Shown here: positions 8,920 through 18,796 of the stretch, one piece after another
Layout of the letters: each line of letters begins with the position of its first letter
How positions within the stretch are numbered: position 1 is the stretch's first letter
NCBI GenBank assembly: GCA_004322265.1
Contig: SCSZ01000021.1
Coordinates: forward strand, 1-51,973
Origin: Patescibacteria group bacterium
GTDB lineage: Bacteria; Patescibacteriota; Saccharimonadia; Saccharimonadales; Saccharimonadaceae
Direction: 5' to 3'
DNA length: 51,973 nt
Program-made: the position numbers and the translations under genes
Notes under the pieces: model-generated
The model's database searches: none
What the model was told of the DNA's origin: nothing
What the model saw: the letters and a program-made list of their open reading frames with translations, nothing else

Positions 8920-9702
8920 ATGGCAAGAGATAAAACACTCATTGTAGGCAACTGGAAAATGAACCTCAACATGGGAGAGGCGAGTTTGTATGTCCACCAA
9001 TTATCGAAAATGGTCAAGCCGCATCGTGATGTTGAGGTTATTTTGGCACCAACTTCGCTTGTTCTTCAGTCGCTCAGTTTGCAAATTAATCCCAGACAGT
9101 TCAAGCTGGCCGCGCAGAACTTTTATTGGCGTGATCAGGGAGCCTACACAGGTGAGATTTCGGCCAGCCAACTGCGCGGTGTTGTACAGTATGCACTCGT
9201 TGGTCATTCTGAGCGTCGCCATGTCTTTCATGAGTCAGACAAAGACACTCGTGCAAAAGTACAGGCGGCAATTCGCAATCGCATTAAACCGATTCTTTGT
9301 ATCGGTGAGACAGCCTTTGAACGTAGCGAAGGTGAAACTAATGATGTGTTGCATGATCAGTTAATTGGCGGTTTGGCTAATATTACGAGTGAAGAATTAG
9401 AACAAGTTGCGATTGCCTATGAGCCTGTCTGGGCGATTGGCAGTGGCCAGAATGCAGTGCCCGCTGATGTAACAGCGGCTGCTCGAGCAATTCGCAGTCA
9501 AATTAAGCATTTATATGGTGAAAAAGCAGCCAATAACATTGCGATCCTTTATGGTGGCAGCGTTAAAGAGGATAGCGCGGCAGATTATTTGGCACTTGAT
9601 GAGATCGACGGATTGTTAGTTGGTGGCGCAAGTTTGGACGCACATGTTTTTAATGAGATTATTAAAAAAGCACATAAACCTGCAAGTGCAGGCAAAGAAT
9701 AG
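8920..9702 (+). CDS. tpiA: Triosephosphate isomerase
   Basis: VGNWKMNLN, VGHSERRHVF, AYEPVWAIGSG, YGGSVKEDSA. Confidence 0.95.
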   Translation: MARDKTLIVGNWKMNLNMGEASLYVHQLSKMVKPHRDVEVILAPTSLVLQSLSLQINPRQFKLAAQNFYWRDQGAYTGEISASQLRGVVQYALVGHSERRHVFHESDKDTRAKVQAAIRNRIKPILCIGETAFERSEGETNDVLHDQLIGGLANITSEELEQVAIAYEPVWAIGSGQNAVPADVTAAARAIRSQIKHLYGEKAANNIAILYGGSVKEDSAADYLALDEIDGLLVGGASLDAHVFNEIIKKAHKPASAGKE

Positions 9703-9711
9703 GGTGGTACT

Positions 9712-10614
9712 ATGAAAGATATTGATTTTGATGAACTAGATCGAGCCGTCAACTCGCTCGTTAATCCTGACGCGAAATCTGCTCCAGCCGAGACCGCTCC
9801 GTCGGAACCCGTCGTATCGGCCCCTGCAGAGCAATCGACGACCTCACCTCTTGCGGAACGTCGCAGTACAGGACGGTTCATGGACGTTGTTCACCCGTCA
9901 TCAGACATGCGCGGCTCTGTGCCAGCTCGCCCTGCGGAGCCTGAGGCTACTACACAACTGGATACATCGGTACCATCTGAACCACAGACTACACCAGCAG
10001 TCCAAACACCCAGCCCGAGTGATAGTGGTACAAATGTTGAGCCAGAGGCCACGATACCTGAGCCTGCAACCACGGATACAAGTGAACCACTTGAATCACC
10101 ATTTTTGGCTGACGCAAAAGTCGAGAAACGTCCGCTTGGCGCCTTTTCTGATGAAGTTCACGATTCGTCGCCTGCACCATCAATAGCGACGGCATCACCT
10201 ACGGAGCCTGATCTTGAGGCGTTATCGCTTGACTCACCACTTCAGGTTACTTCAAAACCTGATGACCATCCGATAGAAAAGGATACACCACTTCCAGCGG
10301 AACTGGGAACAGACCTATTGTCTATCGAAGCAAATGAAGATCCTGCCACAAATAAAGCCGAGGAAACTCCTCCGATTCCAGCGCCCGATACGACACCTGT
10401 CGGTCCGACCTCTATAACTCCGCAGTACACGCAACAGCCAAGCACCGGCGATAAGCCGGCGGGTAATATTTTCGACACAGCTGCATATAAAAAACCTCAG
10501 CCAGTAAAAGGTAGGAAATCAGGATTGTTCATTGTACTATGGATTTTCTTGCTGCTCGTTGTCGGAGCTGGTATTGGTGCGGCCGTTTACTTCTTCGTTC
10601 TTCCACGTTTGTAG
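9712..10614 (+). CDS. Tail-anchored low-complexity (Pro/Thr/Glu-rich) protein, unknown function
   Basis: About 270 aa of P/T/S/E-rich sequence followed by a C-terminal TM helix (GLFIVLWIFLLLVVGAGIGAAVYFFVLPRL). Confidence 0.7.
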   Translation: MKDIDFDELDRAVNSLVNPDAKSAPAETAPSEPVVSAPAEQSTTSPLAERRSTGRFMDVVHPSSDMRGSVPARPAEPEATTQLDTSVPSEPQTTPAVQTPSPSDSGTNVEPEATIPEPATTDTSEPLESPFLADAKVEKRPLGAFSDEVHDSSPAPSIATASPTEPDLEALSLDSPLQVTSKPDDHPIEKDTPLPAELGTDLLSIEANEDPATNKAEETPPIPAPDTTPVGPTSITPQYTQQPSTGDKPAGNIFDTAAYKKPQPVKGRKSGLFIVLWIFLLLVVGAGIGAAVYFFVLPRL

Positions 10615-10629
10615 ACTATAATAGAGACA

Positions 10630-12732
10630 ATGGATATTCTTGATGGGTTAAACGCGGCTCAGGCTGAGGCGGTGCAGACAACTTCTGGACCGCTCTTGAT
10701 TTTGGCTGGCGCAGGTAGCGGCAAGACCAAGACACTGACGCATCGAATCGCGTATCTTATTTCGCATGAAGCAGTTTGGCCGAATGAGATTTTGGCAGTT
10801 ACCTTTACTAATAAAGCAGCCAAAGAAATGCGTACGCGACTCGGCATCTTGCTTGGTCAGGACGGTGCGAACCGGGGGTTTATGCCATGGATGGGGACAT
10901 TTCATGGCATTTGCGTACGACTTCTACGAATTGAAGGCGAGGCGATTGGCACCCCTCGTAACTTTGTTATTTATGACGAGGATGACCGACGCGGACTTAT
11001 TAAACAGGCTATGAAACAATTATCGATTAGTGATAAGGAGATAAAAGCACAATCAATTAGTGGCGCTATATCAACTGCCAAAAATGAAATGATTGGTCCT
11101 GATGACTTTGCGGCCGCCGCCTCATATCCGTACCAAAAGAATGTCGCCAAAGTATATGAACGTTACGAAAGTTTACGCAAAACTGCAGGTGCACTTGATT
11201 TTGATGACCTACTGCTCGAGGTAGTTCGCCTTTTTAAGGAAGCTCCAGAAGTTCGCAAAAAATGGCAAACGACCTTTAAGCACATTTTGATTGATGAGTA
11301 CCAAGACACAAACGCGGCACAATATTCGATCGTCAAATCTCTGGTTGGTGATGATCGTAATATTTGTGTTGTGGGTGATGATTGGCAATCGATTTACAGC
11401 TGGCGTGGAGCAGATTTTACGAATATCTTGAACTTTGAACGTGATTTTAAGGGCGCTAAAGTAATCAAACTCGAGCAAAACTATCGCAGCACAGGCAATA
11501 TCCTTGACGCAGCTAGCAATGTCATTACCAAAAATGTTCAGCGGACTGATAAGAAATTGTGGACTGCGGAAGGGCCAGGTGCGCCTGTTCAAGTCCACGG
11601 CGTATACGACGAGGCAGAGGAAGCAAATCTAGTCGCCGAACGCATTTCATCGCACGTTGCGATGAAAGCAAGAAGTTTTGGTGATTTTGCAGTCCTATAT
11701 CGTACAAATGCACAGAGCTATACGTTGGAGCGCGCCTTTCTGAGGCTGCGCGTGCCGTATCAAATTGTCGGTGGCGTCAGATTCTACGACCGCAAGGAAA
11801 TTAAGGATATTATCGCTTATTTGCGTCTGATATATCAACCCAATGATCGGATGAGCTTTAGTCGAATCGTGAATGTTCCTACTCGGGGTGTTGGCGAGAC
11901 TAGCCTCGAACGATTCATGGCATGGCAGTCCGGTAGTGGAATGGACATTTTGAGCGCGCTGGTTAATGTTGAACAGACAAGTACGGTAACATCACGAGCT
12001 AAACAAGCGCTCGTGAATCTCGGTGAAAAATTACGAACAGTTCAAGTGCTGATTGATACTGCTAATCCAAGCACCGTTATTGAAAAACTAATTGATGTTA
12101 CGGGTTATCGCGATTATATCCTTGACGGTAGTCCTCAAGCCGAGGAGCGTGAAGCAAACCTCGGTGCGCTTCTATCTGATGCACAGAACTTTGCGAGTTT
12201 ACCTGATTTTCTAGAGGAAGTAGCGCTTATGTCGAGCGCTGATACCGATAGTCGCGATGGTAAAGTAACTCTCATGACGCTACACGCCGCAAAAGGTCTC
12301 GAATTTCCAGTTGTTTTCATCGTGGGTATGGAGGAGGGCATCATTCCACATGCTCGTGTGTATGAAGCTGGGCCAGCTGAGCTTGAAGAAGAGCGGCGCC
12401 TCGCCTATGTAGGAATGACCAGAGCCCGCGAGGAACTTCATCTGACATATGCACAAAGCCGCCTCCAGTTTGGTCAGCGTGGTTATAATGCCATGTCGCG
12501 CTTTATTAGCGATATGGGCGATCAAGTCGCTGCGGTTACAAGTGAGCAACCTAAGCGGATAGAACAAGAGTTTTATAGTGATGAACCATTTAGTATAGGC
12601 GATATTGTTCGATCAAGTGCGTTTGGTAATGGTGAGGTGATTGATGTTGATGGCCTAGCGCTGACAATTAAATTTGACAGTGGTCAAACCAAAAAGCTCA
12701 ATGCCGAGTACGCACGTCTCGAAAAAATATAA
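10630..12732 (+). CDS. UvrD/PcrA superfamily 1 DNA helicase
   Basis: LAGAGSGKTKTLTHRIAYL, VTFTNKAAKEMR, LIDEYQDTNAAQY, GDDWQSIYSWRGAD, LEQNYRST, LMTLHAAKGLEFPVVFIVGMEEG, VGMTRARE. Confidence 0.95.
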   Translation: MDILDGLNAAQAEAVQTTSGPLLILAGAGSGKTKTLTHRIAYLISHEAVWPNEILAVTFTNKAAKEMRTRLGILLGQDGANRGFMPWMGTFHGICVRLLRIEGEAIGTPRNFVIYDEDDRRGLIKQAMKQLSISDKEIKAQSISGAISTAKNEMIGPDDFAAAASYPYQKNVAKVYERYESLRKTAGALDFDDLLLEVVRLFKEAPEVRKKWQTTFKHILIDEYQDTNAAQYSIVKSLVGDDRNICVVGDDWQSIYSWRGADFTNILNFERDFKGAKVIKLEQNYRSTGNILDAASNVITKNVQRTDKKLWTAEGPGAPVQVHGVYDEAEEANLVAERISSHVAMKARSFGDFAVLYRTNAQSYTLERAFLRLRVPYQIVGGVRFYDRKEIKDIIAYLRLIYQPNDRMSFSRIVNVPTRGVGETSLERFMAWQSGSGMDILSALVNVEQTSTVTSRAKQALVNLGEKLRTVQVLIDTANPSTVIEKLIDVTGYRDYILDGSPQAEEREANLGALLSDAQNFASLPDFLEEVALMSSADTDSRDGKVTLMTLHAAKGLEFPVVFIVGMEEGIIPHARVYEAGPAELEEERRLAYVGMTRAREELHLTYAQSRLQFGQRGYNAMSRFISDMGDQVAAVTSEQPKRIEQEFYSDEPFSIGDIVRSSAFGNGEVIDVDGLALTIKFDSGQTKKLNAEYARLEKI

Positions 12733-12844
12733 TCTTGTTTGCGTATTATTTCCTCTAAGATCGCCCTACACGCCTATAATTTCTCTGGTCGTCGATGTAA
12801 ATTATAGGGCTGTAGTCGCTTTATGACCTTTTCGGGATAATACA

Positions 12845-12979
12845 CAAACCTGCCGAACCTACAATATTAAGCAGAATTAGGGGTGGCGTTCGGTGGGGCA
12901 GCACCCAGATTTGTTTTCTGTCGTAATCGACGAAAAAAATCTAGGGGCAAACCGAACGACAGGACCCCGGTCAGGTTTG
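12845..12979 (+). promoter_or_regulatory. Candidate ydaO-like (c-di-AMP) riboswitch
   Basis: P1 caaacctg/caggtttg; GGGGT/ACCCC and CGTTCGGT/ACCGAACG stems; GGGGCAGCACCCAGA...TCTAGGGGCAAACC and CCGAACGACAGGACCCCGGTCAGG resemble ydaO motif segments; gataat -10 just upstream. Confidence 0.6.
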
Positions 12980-13058
12980 AATACGCTTGTGCTTGTTGGT
13001 GCCAAGACCGAATTTTGCTATACTAATAGGAACACACTTTTGGGGTGTTCAATATTAT

Positions 13059-14300
13059 ATGAAGAGTCTTATCCGTAGATCCGCCACACCATTTGGAGCG
13101 ATTATCGCTGCTTTTCTTTTGCTGGTTGTTATAGCGGTTATTGTTGTTAACCGGGCTGGCGCTACAGACGGACAAAGTCAGAGTGGTCGCCTCATCACAA
13201 TTCATGATCGTGGAACTGAGAAGGTGATTATGAGTAATGCTGCGACAGTTGGCGATGCACTAAAAGAGGCTGACGTCCAAATTGACTCATCCGATGCAGT
13301 TGAGCCAGCGACCACCGAAAAGTTGGTTGCGAGCGAGTACAACATCAATATTTACAGGGCTCGACCAGTTATCGTTGTCGATGGAGCAACTAAAGAGAAA
13401 ATCATTACGCCGTATCAAACAGGTGATCAGATTGCTAAAGGCGCTGGTATAACACTGTTCCCGGAGGATAAAACAACGCTTGCGCCGAGTGATGATATTA
13501 CTGCAGATGGCGCAGGATTGGTACTAACTATTGATCGTGCAACTCCATTCACCTTTACGCTCTATGGCACAACCACCGAGGCTCGAACTCAGGCTAGTAC
13601 AGTTGGGGCAATGCTGAAAGAAAAAGGCATTGTACTATCGAGCGACGATCACGTAACACCAGACCAATCAACACCAATTTCAAATGGTCTAGCTGTACGA
13701 GTCTGGCGTGAAGGCAAGCAGACAATTACCGTCGATGAACCGATCGCCTTTACGACTCAAAAAGTGCAAGACGGTGATTATAATGTTGGCTATAGCGCAG
13801 TCCAGACTCCAGGCGTCAATGGTTCGCAGAGTGTAACGTACCAAGTAACAATCCAGGACGGTAAGGAGGTTGGCCGAACGGCGATTGCAAGTATCGTAAC
13901 ACTTCAACCAATTCAGCAAGTAGAAATTGTGGGTGTTAAAGTTGCCCTTGCTCGAAGCTACTCTGCTGATCGTGTTGCGGTGATGACGCAGGCTGGGATT
14001 GCTGATAGCGACCAAGGATACGCTGCCTATATTGTCGATCACGAAGATGCCACCTGGTGTCCAACTCGTTGGCAAGGTCAATCAGGCTGCCCAACATCGT
14101 ACATAGCTCTTTATAGCGAGGGCGCCAACATTGGCTATGGTCTGTGTCAGGCGACGCCAGGCAACAAGATGGCAATCGCAGGTAGTGACTGGCGAACTAA
14201 CCCTGTTACCCAGATGAAATGGTGTACCAGTTACGCGCTGTCTCGTTATGGTAGTTGGCTTGCAGCCTATACCTTTAAGGTGCAAAAAGGCTGGTGGTAA
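13059..14300 (+). CDS. Secreted DUF348/G5 domain protein with C-terminal lytic (Rpf/lysozyme-like) domain
   Basis: Signal anchor; repeated ITIHDRGTEKVIMSNAATVGDALKEADV / TFTLYGTTTEARTQASTVGAMLKEKGI (DUF348); G5-like SVTYQVTIQDGKEV; C-terminus YGLCQATPGNKMAIAGSDWRTNPVTQMKWCTSYALSRYGS. ORF track start at 12987 overlaps the downstream leader; ATG at 13059 preferred. Confidence 0.85.
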   Translation: MKSLIRRSATPFGAIIAAFLLLVVIAVIVVNRAGATDGQSQSGRLITIHDRGTEKVIMSNAATVGDALKEADVQIDSSDAVEPATTEKLVASEYNINIYRARPVIVVDGATKEKIITPYQTGDQIAKGAGITLFPEDKTTLAPSDDITADGAGLVLTIDRATPFTFTLYGTTTEARTQASTVGAMLKEKGIVLSSDDHVTPDQSTPISNGLAVRVWREGKQTITVDEPIAFTTQKVQDGDYNVGYSAVQTPGVNGSQSVTYQVTIQDGKEVGRTAIASIVTLQPIQQVEIVGVKVALARSYSADRVAVMTQAGIADSDQGYAAYIVDHEDATWCPTRWQGQSGCPTSYIALYSEGANIGYGLCQATPGNKMAIAGSDWRTNPVTQMKWCTSYALSRYGSWLAAYTFKVQKGWW

Positions 14301-15070
14301 AAGGTCCTAATAAATCCCTCGGTCAACATTGGCTGAAGGATAGGGATATATTGGGGCATATTGCAGACTGCGCAGAACTAACACCGGATGATACGGTGCT
14401 CGAAATTGGACCAGGGCTCGGGACATTGACGAGTGAGCTACTACGCCGAGCGAAAAGAGTCGTCGCGGTTGAATTTGACGCGGAACTAGCACGTAAATTG
14501 CCCGCACAATTTCCAGGTAAAAATCTAGAGGTTGTCCAGGATGATATCCTGTCATTTGATCTTTCTACCTTGCCCAAGAATTATGCAGTCGTCGCGAACG
14601 TACCATATTACATCACGAGCAAAATTGTCCAGATGTTGCTAACCGCGCAGAATAAACCAAAGGTCGCTGTACTATTGGTCCAGAAGGAAGTTGCCCAGCG
14701 CCTAGCGGCCCGTCCTGGGCAGATGAGTATTCTGGCAGTCAGCGCGCAGATTTTTGCAGATGTAACACTTGGCGACGTTGTGCCAGCAGAATTCTTTACA
14801 CCGCCACCAAAAGTTGATAGTCAGGTCGTTATCTTGCGAACTCGAAGCGAGTCGTTTCTAACCGATGTGTCAGAAAAGGATTTCTTTAAGGTGGTAAAAG
14901 CTGGTTTTTCAGCGAAGCGCAAAATGCTCCGTAGTAGTCTGTCGGGTGGTCTCAAACTCTCAAAAGTAGAAACCGAAGCACTACTGACTGAAGCATCGAT
15001 CAACCCAGACTCTCGTGCCGAGGCACTATCGCTAGACGACTGGGTTCGTCTCACTCGCATTGTCGGTTGA
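14294..15070 (+). CDS. rsmA: 16S rRNA (adenine1518-N6/1519-N6) dimethyltransferase
   Basis: KSLGQHWLKD, VLEIGPGLGTLTSELL, VANVPYYITSKI, FTPPPKVDSQVV; GTG start overlapping the upstream stop. Confidence 0.93.
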   Translation: MVKGPNKSLGQHWLKDRDILGHIADCAELTPDDTVLEIGPGLGTLTSELLRRAKRVVAVEFDAELARKLPAQFPGKNLEVVQDDILSFDLSTLPKNYAVVANVPYYITSKIVQMLLTAQNKPKVAVLLVQKEVAQRLAARPGQMSILAVSAQIFADVTLGDVVPAEFFTPPPKVDSQVVILRTRSESFLTDVSEKDFFKVVKAGFSAKRKMLRSSLSGGLKLSKVETEALLTEASINPDSRAEALSLDDWVRLTRIVG

Positions 15071-15097
15071 TACCGCTCATGCTAAAATGACCATACA

Positions 15098-16483
15098 ATG
15101 AATGCGTATCTTAGTCGCCGCTCTAATCGTGGTTTTACAATCATAGAACTGCTGATAGTTATGATTATAATCGCTATATTAGCAGCGATCATACTTATTG
15201 CGTATAACGGTGTAACGAGTTCCGCACGTGATAAAAGTGTATTGTCGGATTTGGATGGACTTGATGGGATAGAGACGGACTACGGAATCAAGAATAATGT
15301 AGCTGGTCTAGCGTGGTACTCGGGTCCGTCTGGAACAAATGGAGCCCCAGATGCAACGCTGAGCTTTACACCTAGTAGCGGAAATATTATAGACGTTGTT
15401 GTTAACTCAACTGACTACTGTATTCGTGGTTATAACCCTAACTCTGCTACGTACAAAACTCTTTCGACAGCAGCAAAAAAGGAATCAACCTCTGGGGTGT
15501 GTAATACAATTGCAGCATCAGCCGCGGCCATTGCCGATAGTCCAATAGTGAATACTTTTACTACTTTTACTCTTACTGCTCAAACATCCGCTGGCTCTCA
15601 AGAGTGGACGGGTGGTGTTGCTTCTTCATCAAACGGCTTAAAATTGGTTGCAGGTGACGACTGTGGAAAAGTTGTGACATCTACAAATTCTGGAAGTACG
15701 TGGGTAACTCAGATTGCAGAATGTCCGACAGGCACTGCTAACTGGAAAGGATTTACTTCATCATCGGATGGGACAAAGTTAGTTGGGGTAAGTGGTAATA
15801 GCGGCGGGTATATTTACACCTCTACCGATTCTGGCGTAACCTGGACCCAGCGAGCAAGTACGTCGAACGGTTGGGCATATGTCGCCGGTTCATCGGATGG
15901 GACAAAGTTAGTGGCTGTATCGAGACTGAGTCCCGGGTATGTATATACGTCCACAGATTCCGGTGTAACCTGGACCCAGCGGACATCGATTAATAGCATT
16001 ATGCGAGTCGCTTCATCATCAGATGGGACAAGGTTAGTCCTTACTACCTATGGTGGATATATCTATACGTCCACAGATTCCGGCGTAACCTGGACCCAAC
16101 AAACTGGGTCTGGAAGTCGTAACTGGGGAGGAGTCGCCTCATCATCTGACGGTACAAAGTTGGTTGCCGGGGTTTATGGCGACTATATTTACACCTCAAC
16201 CGACTCTGGCGTAACCTGGACCCAGCAAACTGGGTCAGGGATTCATGGATGGGCTACCATTGCTTCATCTACTGACGGAACCAAACTTTTCGCAGGAGAT
16301 GACGGCTACAGTGGTCATTATAGCAGCAACTATATTTACACCTCAACCGACTCTGGCGTAACGTGGACGCAACAAACATCAGCCGGTAGTCATTATTGGT
16401 GGAACATTGCTTCGTCGTCCGATGGTAGTCGAACGCTTTTTTCGCCAGAAGTTGGCTATCTCTACGTAGGTGTATATCAGTAA
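15098..16483 (+). CDS. Type IV pilin-like protein fused to Asp-box/BNR repeats
   Basis: Class III/prepilin signal RRSNRGFTIIELLIVMIIIAILAAI; head domain with DYCIRGY...TSGVC; five TSTDSGVTWTQ repeats plus one degenerate TSTNSGSTW. Confidence 0.88.
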   Translation: MNAYLSRRSNRGFTIIELLIVMIIIAILAAIILIAYNGVTSSARDKSVLSDLDGLDGIETDYGIKNNVAGLAWYSGPSGTNGAPDATLSFTPSSGNIIDVVVNSTDYCIRGYNPNSATYKTLSTAAKKESTSGVCNTIAASAAAIADSPIVNTFTTFTLTAQTSAGSQEWTGGVASSSNGLKLVAGDDCGKVVTSTNSGSTWVTQIAECPTGTANWKGFTSSSDGTKLVGVSGNSGGYIYTSTDSGVTWTQRASTSNGWAYVAGSSDGTKLVAVSRLSPGYVYTSTDSGVTWTQRTSINSIMRVASSSDGTRLVLTTYGGYIYTSTDSGVTWTQQTGSGSRNWGGVASSSDGTKLVAGVYGDYIYTSTDSGVTWTQQTGSGIHGWATIASSTDGTKLFAGDDGYSGHYSSNYIYTSTDSGVTWTQQTSAGSHYWWNIASSSDGSRTLFSPEVGYLYVGVYQ

Positions 16484-16542
16484 GTGATCGATATTGGCTC
16501 ACATACCCGACTGCTATCTATCTGTTACAATAGTCTATAAGC

Positions 16543-18030
16543 ATGGAAAAGAAACTCTACATCGCGACGGCAATTCCATATGTAAACGGAACTCCTCATA
16601 TTGGCAACGCGCTCGATTATCTGATCGCCGATATTTGGACACGCTATCAAAAGCAAAACGGCCATGAAGTTCGTTTTCAAGTTGGTACCGATGAACACGG
16701 TAATAAAATTGCCGCTAAGGCGGCTGGACTACACATGGATCCGAAGGCCTATACTGATTCGACATATGTTAATTTCGAAAATATGGTAAAAAAAGTCGGA
16801 GCAAGTTACACAGATTTTATTCGTACGACTGATGATCATCATGTTGCAGCAGTTCAATACATTTGGCAAACACTCGCACCATACATTTATAAGGGCACAT
16901 ACAAGGGTTGGTATTGTGTTGGGCACGAAGCATTCTTTACGGATAAGGAAGTCCAAGCAACCAACGGCATCTGCCCTGACCACCAAACGCCATATGAACA
17001 AGTTAGTGAAGAGAACTATTATTTCAAGACGAGTGTTTTTACTGACCTGATTCGTGATGCGATTATGACCGACACAATGAAAATTGTCCCAGAGTTTCGC
17101 AAGAAAGAATTCCTCGACCTGATAAAAGACGGTCTGCAAGATGTTAGTATTTCTCGTCCCAAGAAGAATCTGAGTTGGGGAGTACCTGTGCCAGGTGATC
17201 CAGAACAGATTATGTACGTGTGGATTGATGCACTCGCTAACTACATCACTGTACTTGGCTACCCTGATAAGGAAGGTTGGCAGCAATATTGGCCAGCTGA
17301 CGTACAGGTGATCGGTAAGGATATTTTACGTTTTCACGCTGGTATTTGGCCTGCGATGTTGCTCGGGCTTGGCCTGGAACTTCCAAGGAAACTTCTTGTG
17401 CATGGTTTTGTAATTGTTGGTGGGGAAAAGATGAGCAAGACTGTCGGTAACGTGGTTGATCCAAATGAAATCATTGATAGTTATGGACTGGATGCTTTTC
17501 GTTATTTTTTCTCTCGTCATATTCCAACGCTTGATGACGGTGATTTTACTTGGGAAAAGTTTGAGAATGCCTATAACAGCGAGCTAGGTAACGACCTTGG
17601 TAATGTTGTGCAACGGGTGGCGAGTATGATAACACGCTACCAGGCAGGCGTAATCGGTGAAGCACCACAAGGCGAACATGATATGAGTGCCTACCACGAG
17701 GTGATGGATAATCTCGAGTTTAATAAAGCAATGGACGAGGTCTGGCAAATGGTCCGCAGCCTCAACCAATATATTGAAAACGTTAAACCATGGGAAATAG
17801 CTAAGAAAATTAGTAAGGATAGTGAAGCCGAATCACATTTGTCCGAAGTCTTGGCTTACTGTGTCGGTGCGCTTTTACAAATTGGCGATCTGCTCGTACC
17901 TTTTCTGCCGGCTACTGCCGAAAAAATCCACAAGACGTTTGAGAGTGGTGTGATTGTACCCACTGATGGCGTCCTATTTCCAAAGTTATACCTCCACACC
18001 CCTGATCCACAAGCGCCAAAGGCAGCGTAG
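16543..18030 (+). CDS. metG: Methionyl-tRNA synthetase
   Basis: ATAIPYVNGTPHIGNALDYLIADI (HIGH region), GEKMSKTVGNVVDP (KMSKS). Confidence 0.95.
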   Translation: MEKKLYIATAIPYVNGTPHIGNALDYLIADIWTRYQKQNGHEVRFQVGTDEHGNKIAAKAAGLHMDPKAYTDSTYVNFENMVKKVGASYTDFIRTTDDHHVAAVQYIWQTLAPYIYKGTYKGWYCVGHEAFFTDKEVQATNGICPDHQTPYEQVSEENYYFKTSVFTDLIRDAIMTDTMKIVPEFRKKEFLDLIKDGLQDVSISRPKKNLSWGVPVPGDPEQIMYVWIDALANYITVLGYPDKEGWQQYWPADVQVIGKDILRFHAGIWPAMLLGLGLELPRKLLVHGFVIVGGEKMSKTVGNVVDPNEIIDSYGLDAFRYFFSRHIPTLDDGDFTWEKFENAYNSELGNDLGNVVQRVASMITRYQAGVIGEAPQGEHDMSAYHEVMDNLEFNKAMDEVWQMVRSLNQYIENVKPWEIAKKISKDSEAESHLSEVLAYCVGALLQIGDLLVPFLPATAEKIHKTFESGVIVPTDGVLFPKLYLHTPDPQAPKAA

Positions 18031-18780
18031 GTGTTAATTGATACGCATTGTCATATTCATGAGGTTGATTATCCGCTGGATATCACTGAGACTATACAGC
18101 ATGCACACGACGCGGGCGTTGATCACTTTTTGTGTGTTGGAACGAGTCTGGATAGTTCACGTCGTGCAATTGATTTTGCACAAGATCACCCAGAAGCCTC
18201 TGCGACTGTCGGTATCCACCCCCACGAGACCAAGGATGGCTGGGAAGAGCTAGCCGCAATAATAGAAAAGGGCTCGGTTGTCGCAGTAGGAGAAATCGGG
18301 CTTGATTATTATTACAATCATAGCCCACGTGATGTACAGACCAAGGCCTTAAAGTGGCAAATCGAATTAGCACTACAGTATGACCTACCGATTATTTTTC
18401 ATGTCAGAGATGCCTTCGATGACTTTTGGCCTGTTTTTGATAGTTATAAGGGGGATATTCGTGGCGAACTACATAGCTTTACTGATAATAAAGTGAACCT
18501 CGATGAGGGATTAAGACGCGGACTATATATTGGCGTCAACGGCATTAGTACATTTACGAAAGATGAATCGCAAAGAGAATTATTTGCCTCAATTCCACTC
18601 GATCGATTGCTGCTTGAAACGGATGCACCGTTTCTCACACCCATTCCATTTCGAGGTAAGTCGAACGAACCAGCTTACGTAAAAAACATTGCCGAATATC
18701 AGGCAGTTCTACGCGGTATGTCGCTCGAACAAGTCGCAAACGCCACCACTGCAAACGCTCGTGCTCTATTCGGCTTATAA
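18031..18780 (+). CDS. TatD family metal-dependent hydrolase/DNase
   Basis: LIDTHCHIHEVDY, VGIHPHETKD, AVGEIGLDYYYNHSPRDVQ, LLLETDAPFLTP; GTG start directly after the metG stop. Confidence 0.93.
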   Translation: MLIDTHCHIHEVDYPLDITETIQHAHDAGVDHFLCVGTSLDSSRRAIDFAQDHPEASATVGIHPHETKDGWEELAAIIEKGSVVAVGEIGLDYYYNHSPRDVQTKALKWQIELALQYDLPIIFHVRDAFDDFWPVFDSYKGDIRGELHSFTDNKVNLDEGLRRGLYIGVNGISTFTKDESQRELFASIPLDRLLLETDAPFLTPIPFRGKSNEPAYVKNIAEYQAVLRGMSLEQVANATTANARALFGL

Positions 18781-18796
18781 CTGATATAATTATGAG

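Noticed and set aside
15808-16380. Regular ~120-150 bp repeats as a CRISPR array
   Set aside because: Repeats are in-frame coding Asp-box units, spacers are too long and also homologous, and no cas genes are present
16729-17286. 185 aa minus-strand ORF inside metG
   Set aside because: Antisense to a conserved housekeeping gene, no recognisable family
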